The notes under the pieces: model-generated | What the model was told of the DNA's origin: nothing | Seen by the model: the letters and a program-made list of their open reading frames with translations, nothing else | Databases searched by the model: none | Translations under genes and position numbers: made by a program | Part shown: positions 7,080 to 8,544 of the stretch, one piece after another | Numbering within the stretch: the stretch's first letter is position 1 | Layout of the letters: each line of letters starts with the position of its first letter | Assembly (NCBI GenBank): GCA_030628225.1 | Contig: DAOVRJ010000098.1 | Coordinates: 1 to 8,544 of the forward strand | DNA: 8,544 nt | Direction of reading: 5' to 3' | Origin: Candidatus Zixiibacteriota bacterium | GTDB taxonomy: Bacteria > SM23-81

Positions 7080-8000
7080 TCAAACCAGATGTTTCTCCTT
7101 CAACAGCGGAACGGGATCGGCGAAATTCCTTTCAAACCCGAGGGATGCCGGATCCAGGCCCAGGGCCAAGGCCAGAAGTTGGCTGAAGAAAAATACGGGC
7201 ATGGGCCGAAAACCCGGGAAATGCCGGGCAAACTCGCTCTGTTTCTGTTCCAGATTGTAGAAACACATGGGGCAGCTGAGCATAATGGCATCGGCCCCGT
7301 TCTTTCTGGCCGATTCCAGGATGGTATGGCAAAGCCGGCGGGCGATCTGAGGGGACGAGAGAGACAGAAAAGATCCGCAACATTCAATGCGATACGGAAA
7401 CTCCACGACCTGCGCTCCCATACTGCCCAGAAAATCTTCCATGATTCTCGGATCTTCCGGGTCGTCCAAATCCATTTCTAAGGGGGGGCGAAGAAGATTG
7501 CAGCCGTAATAGGGAGCGATTTTTAAGTCTTCGAGCGGTTTGCTTACGGCAGCGGCAACGGCCTCAAAACCCAGTTCATCTCGAAGCATCTCCAGGTAAT
7601 GGAGGACCTTTACTCCACCATCGTACTCCTGCCCCTCTCCCACTCTCCGACCACTGGCCGCCCAACGGCGATCGTCATCGCTTAAAAAAAGGTTCAGCCG
7701 CGTTCGTTTGACCGAATCCTCCCTGATGATCAGGTTGGTCCGCTTGAGCACATTATAGCAAAAGTCGCAGATGGTCACCAACTTATCGTCCCCGGCTTCC
7801 TGCACTTCTTTGAGTATGCGAAAGGGGGCGACCAAATTCACGATCTTGGTCTCACTCACCGGATATACGCCTCCGCAACAGGTCCAGTTGGGCATCTCCT
7901 CGAGCTGCACATCCAGCTTTTCGGCGCAGGCCAAGGCCGTGGTTTCCAATTGGGAGGTTCTGTCCTTAAGAGTACAACCTGGATAATACGGCAGCTTCAT
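7080..8000 (-). CDS. hdrB: HdrB-like subunit with two CCG (cysteine-rich) domains
   Basis: This 306-residue protein carries the disulfide-reducing or analogous terminal site of Hdr complexes. Both cysteine-rich CCG motifs are complete. The first is Cys9 (YYPGC), Cys41-Cys42 (TCCGG) and Cys78/81 (ICDFC). The second is Cys167 (YYGC), Cys207-Cys208 (ECCGS) and Cys243/246 (SCPMC). Spacing agrees with the C-x31-39-CC-x35-36-CxxC family pattern, with the second CC-to-CxxC spacer one residue shorter. In methanogen HdrB such motifs bind the two non-cubane 4Fe-4S clusters that reduce CoM-S-S-CoB. Nothing here shows that these coenzymes are the substrate. Two adjacent ATGs exist (8003 and 8000); I chose 8000 because it is 6 nt from GGAG, whereas 8003 is only 3 nt away. 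The gene follows hdrC by 37 nt. No membrane segment is seen. Confidence 0.93.
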   Translation of the reverse strand: MKLPYYPGCTLKDRTSQLETTALACAEKLDVQLEEMPNWTCCGGVYPVSETKIVNLVAPFRILKEVQEAGDDKLVTICDFCYNVLKRTNLIIREDSVKRTRLNLFLSDDDRRWAASGRRVGEGQEYDGGVKVLHYLEMLRDELGFEAVAAAVSKPLEDLKIAPYYGCNLLRPPLEMDLDDPEDPRIMEDFLGSMGAQVVEFPYRIECCGSFLSLSSPQIARRLCHTILESARKNGADAIMLSCPMCFYNLEQKQSEFARHFPGFRPMPVFFFSQLLALALGLDPASLGFERNFADPVPLLKEKHLV

Positions 8001-8006
8001 CATTTT

Positions 8007-8010
8007 CTCC
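8007..8010 (-). promoter_or_regulatory. Ribosome binding site of hdrB
   Basis: The minus strand reads GGAG followed by AAAATGATG. Spacing of 6 nt to the second ATG, against 3 nt to the first, favours translation from 8000. Confidence 0.5.
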
Positions 8011-8037
8011 GGTCAATGAGTCGCCCTGATCGAGATC

Positions 8038-8445
8038 TCAGGCTCCCAGCTTACGAACCACTGTGACCAACGCCTGTTGGGGAGCACGGGCCAGCTCAGC
8101 GGACGGGATCTCCCCGGGGCCAAATCGATCGACCCCACCCGCCATGGCCATCTGGCGCAACGCGTCCATGATCTTGGAGATATCGATGCCCCGAGGGCAG
8201 CGGGCGAAACACTGGAAACAAGAGACGCACAGCCAAATGGTCTTTGAGGCTAGTAGTTCCTCCTCCATGCCCAACTGGACGTACCGAATCACCTGATTTG
8301 GCAGAAGATCCATCTCCTCGGCGATGGGACAGCCAGAGGAACAACAGCCACACTGGTAGCAAGCCCAGACACTCTGTCCGCTTAGCTCCTCGACCTGATG
8401 AAGAAATTCACCTTTCACTTTCCTCGCAGAAATCTCAGTGCGCAT
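8038..8445 (-). CDS. hdrC: HdrC-like 2x[4Fe-4S] subunit
   Basis: This 135-residue protein relays electrons from HdrA to HdrB. Two CxxCxxCxxxCP motifs are clear: Cys29/32/35/39 and Cys73/76/79/83, with the helical spacer and the RCPRGIDISKIMDALR segment typical of HdrC. The start is taken at the ATG at 8445, which leaves a normal 28 residues before the first cluster and has AAGG about 8 nt upstream. A GTG at 8496 would add 17 residues, and the frame stays open to an in-frame TAA at 8544, so a longer product cannot be ruled out. The C-terminus ends soon after the second cluster, making it short compared with methanogen HdrC (about 185 residues); I see no frameshift that would restore a tail. 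It is the first gene of the visible cluster and lies 37 nt before hdrB. Confidence 0.9.
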   Translation of the reverse strand: MRTEISARKVKGEFLHQVEELSGQSVWACYQCGCCSSGCPIAEEMDLLPNQVIRYVQLGMEEELLASKTIWLCVSCFQCFARCPRGIDISKIMDALRQMAMAGGVDRFGPGEIPSAELARAPQQALVTVVRKLGA

Positions 8446-8544
8446 GCTTAAAACCTTTCCTTGTATATAGAAATACTCTATCTCCCCCGGAAACACTGGT
8501 GAGACGGGAATCAGAGTCTTTGGTATTTCTGTGTACCATGCTTA
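8446..8544 (-). promoter_or_regulatory. Leader region before hdrC, possible operon promoter and operator
   Basis: No conserved protein is recognisable in these 99 nt. On the minus strand an AT-rich block TATTTCTATATACAAGG lies just before the hdrC ribosome binding site. It could be a -10 element or an archaeal TATA box, but no convincing -35 partner is visible. The octamer TAAGCATG occurs twice on the minus strand (8537-8544 and 8443-8450), the second covering the hdrC start. The window ends here, so an upstream gene reading into this region is also possible. Confidence 0.3.
8463..8536. repeat. Imperfect inverted repeat upstream of hdrC (arms 8463-8476 and 8523-8536)
   Basis: The left arm reads GTATATAGAAATAC on the plus strand. 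The right arm reads GTATTTCTGTGTAC, which matches the reverse complement of the left arm at 12 of 14 positions. The arms are 46 nt apart. Each arm is itself partly symmetric, with GTAT at one end and TAC at the other, so they could be two binding sites of one dimeric regulator flanking the promoter. No known regulator motif is recognised, and a chance match in AT-rich sequence is possible. Confidence 0.35.

Noticed and set aside
8435-8539. 34-codon minus-strand frame starting at the upstream TAAGCATG octamer and overlapping the hdrC start
   Set aside because: No ribosome binding site can be seen because the window ends, the product resembles nothing known, and it overlaps hdrC out of frame. 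It could be a leader peptide or the end of an upstream gene, but there is no support for either.
1-8544. CRISPR array, tRNA, rRNA or insertion sequence
   Set aside because: Nearly the whole window is covered by the eight genes. I saw no repeat-spacer pattern, tRNA-like cloverleaf or transposase gene on either strand.

Overview
The window carries one gene cluster, all on the minus strand and transcribed from about 8445 down past position 1. It encodes a complete heterodisulfide-reductase-like HdrCBA set, the hydrogenase adaptor MvhD, an iron-sulfur protein and flavoprotein pair of the fumarate reductase/succinate dehydrogenase type, and a [NiFe] hydrogenase small subunit and partial large subunit (MvhG, MvhA). 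In transcription order this is hdrC, hdrB, hdrA, mvhD, FrdB-like, FrdA-like, mvhG, mvhA. Only mvhA is incomplete; its C-terminus lies beyond position 1. No stretch over 300 bases lacks a gene, and the largest internal gap is 73 nt (between hdrB and hdrA).

The genes point to a strict anaerobe that uses H2 and flavin-based electron bifurcation. Strong Shine-Dalgarno sites, ATGA overlaps and a base composition of roughly 50-60% G+C fit an uncultivated-type anaerobic bacterium (for example Desulfobacterota or Chloroflexota). An archaeon cannot be excluded, because Hdr/Mvh genes occur in both domains. No ribosomal or other taxonomic marker is present.

Layout: 8446-8544 is the presumed leader and promoter region, with an imperfect inverted repeat. 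Next come 8038-8445 hdrC, 7080-8000 hdrB, 5054-7006 hdrA, 4599-5057 mvhD, 3854-4633 the FrdB-like protein, 2148-3824 the FrdA-like flavoprotein, 1152-2111 mvhG, and 1-1155 mvhA (partial). Junctions are 4-nt ATGA overlaps (hdrA/mvhD, mvhG/mvhA), one 35-nt overlap (mvhD/FrdB-like) or gaps of 29-73 nt, so co-transcription is very likely.

In known MvhADG-HdrABC complexes, H2 electrons pass from MvhA through MvhG and MvhD to the bifurcating FAD of HdrA. From there they split to ferredoxin and, via HdrC, to the disulfide-reducing HdrB. The unusual point here is a soluble FrdAB-like pair placed exactly between mvhD and mvhGA. The FeS subunit joins a plant-type 2Fe-2S domain to an HdrC-like 2x[4Fe-4S] domain. 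The flavoprotein keeps the fumarate/succinate active-site residues but lacks the FAD-linking histidine, and no membrane anchor is present. My main hypothesis is a cytosolic, H2-dependent bifurcating complex (or its confurcating reverse) that uses fumarate or a related unsaturated acid as a high-potential partner, instead of or besides a disulfide.
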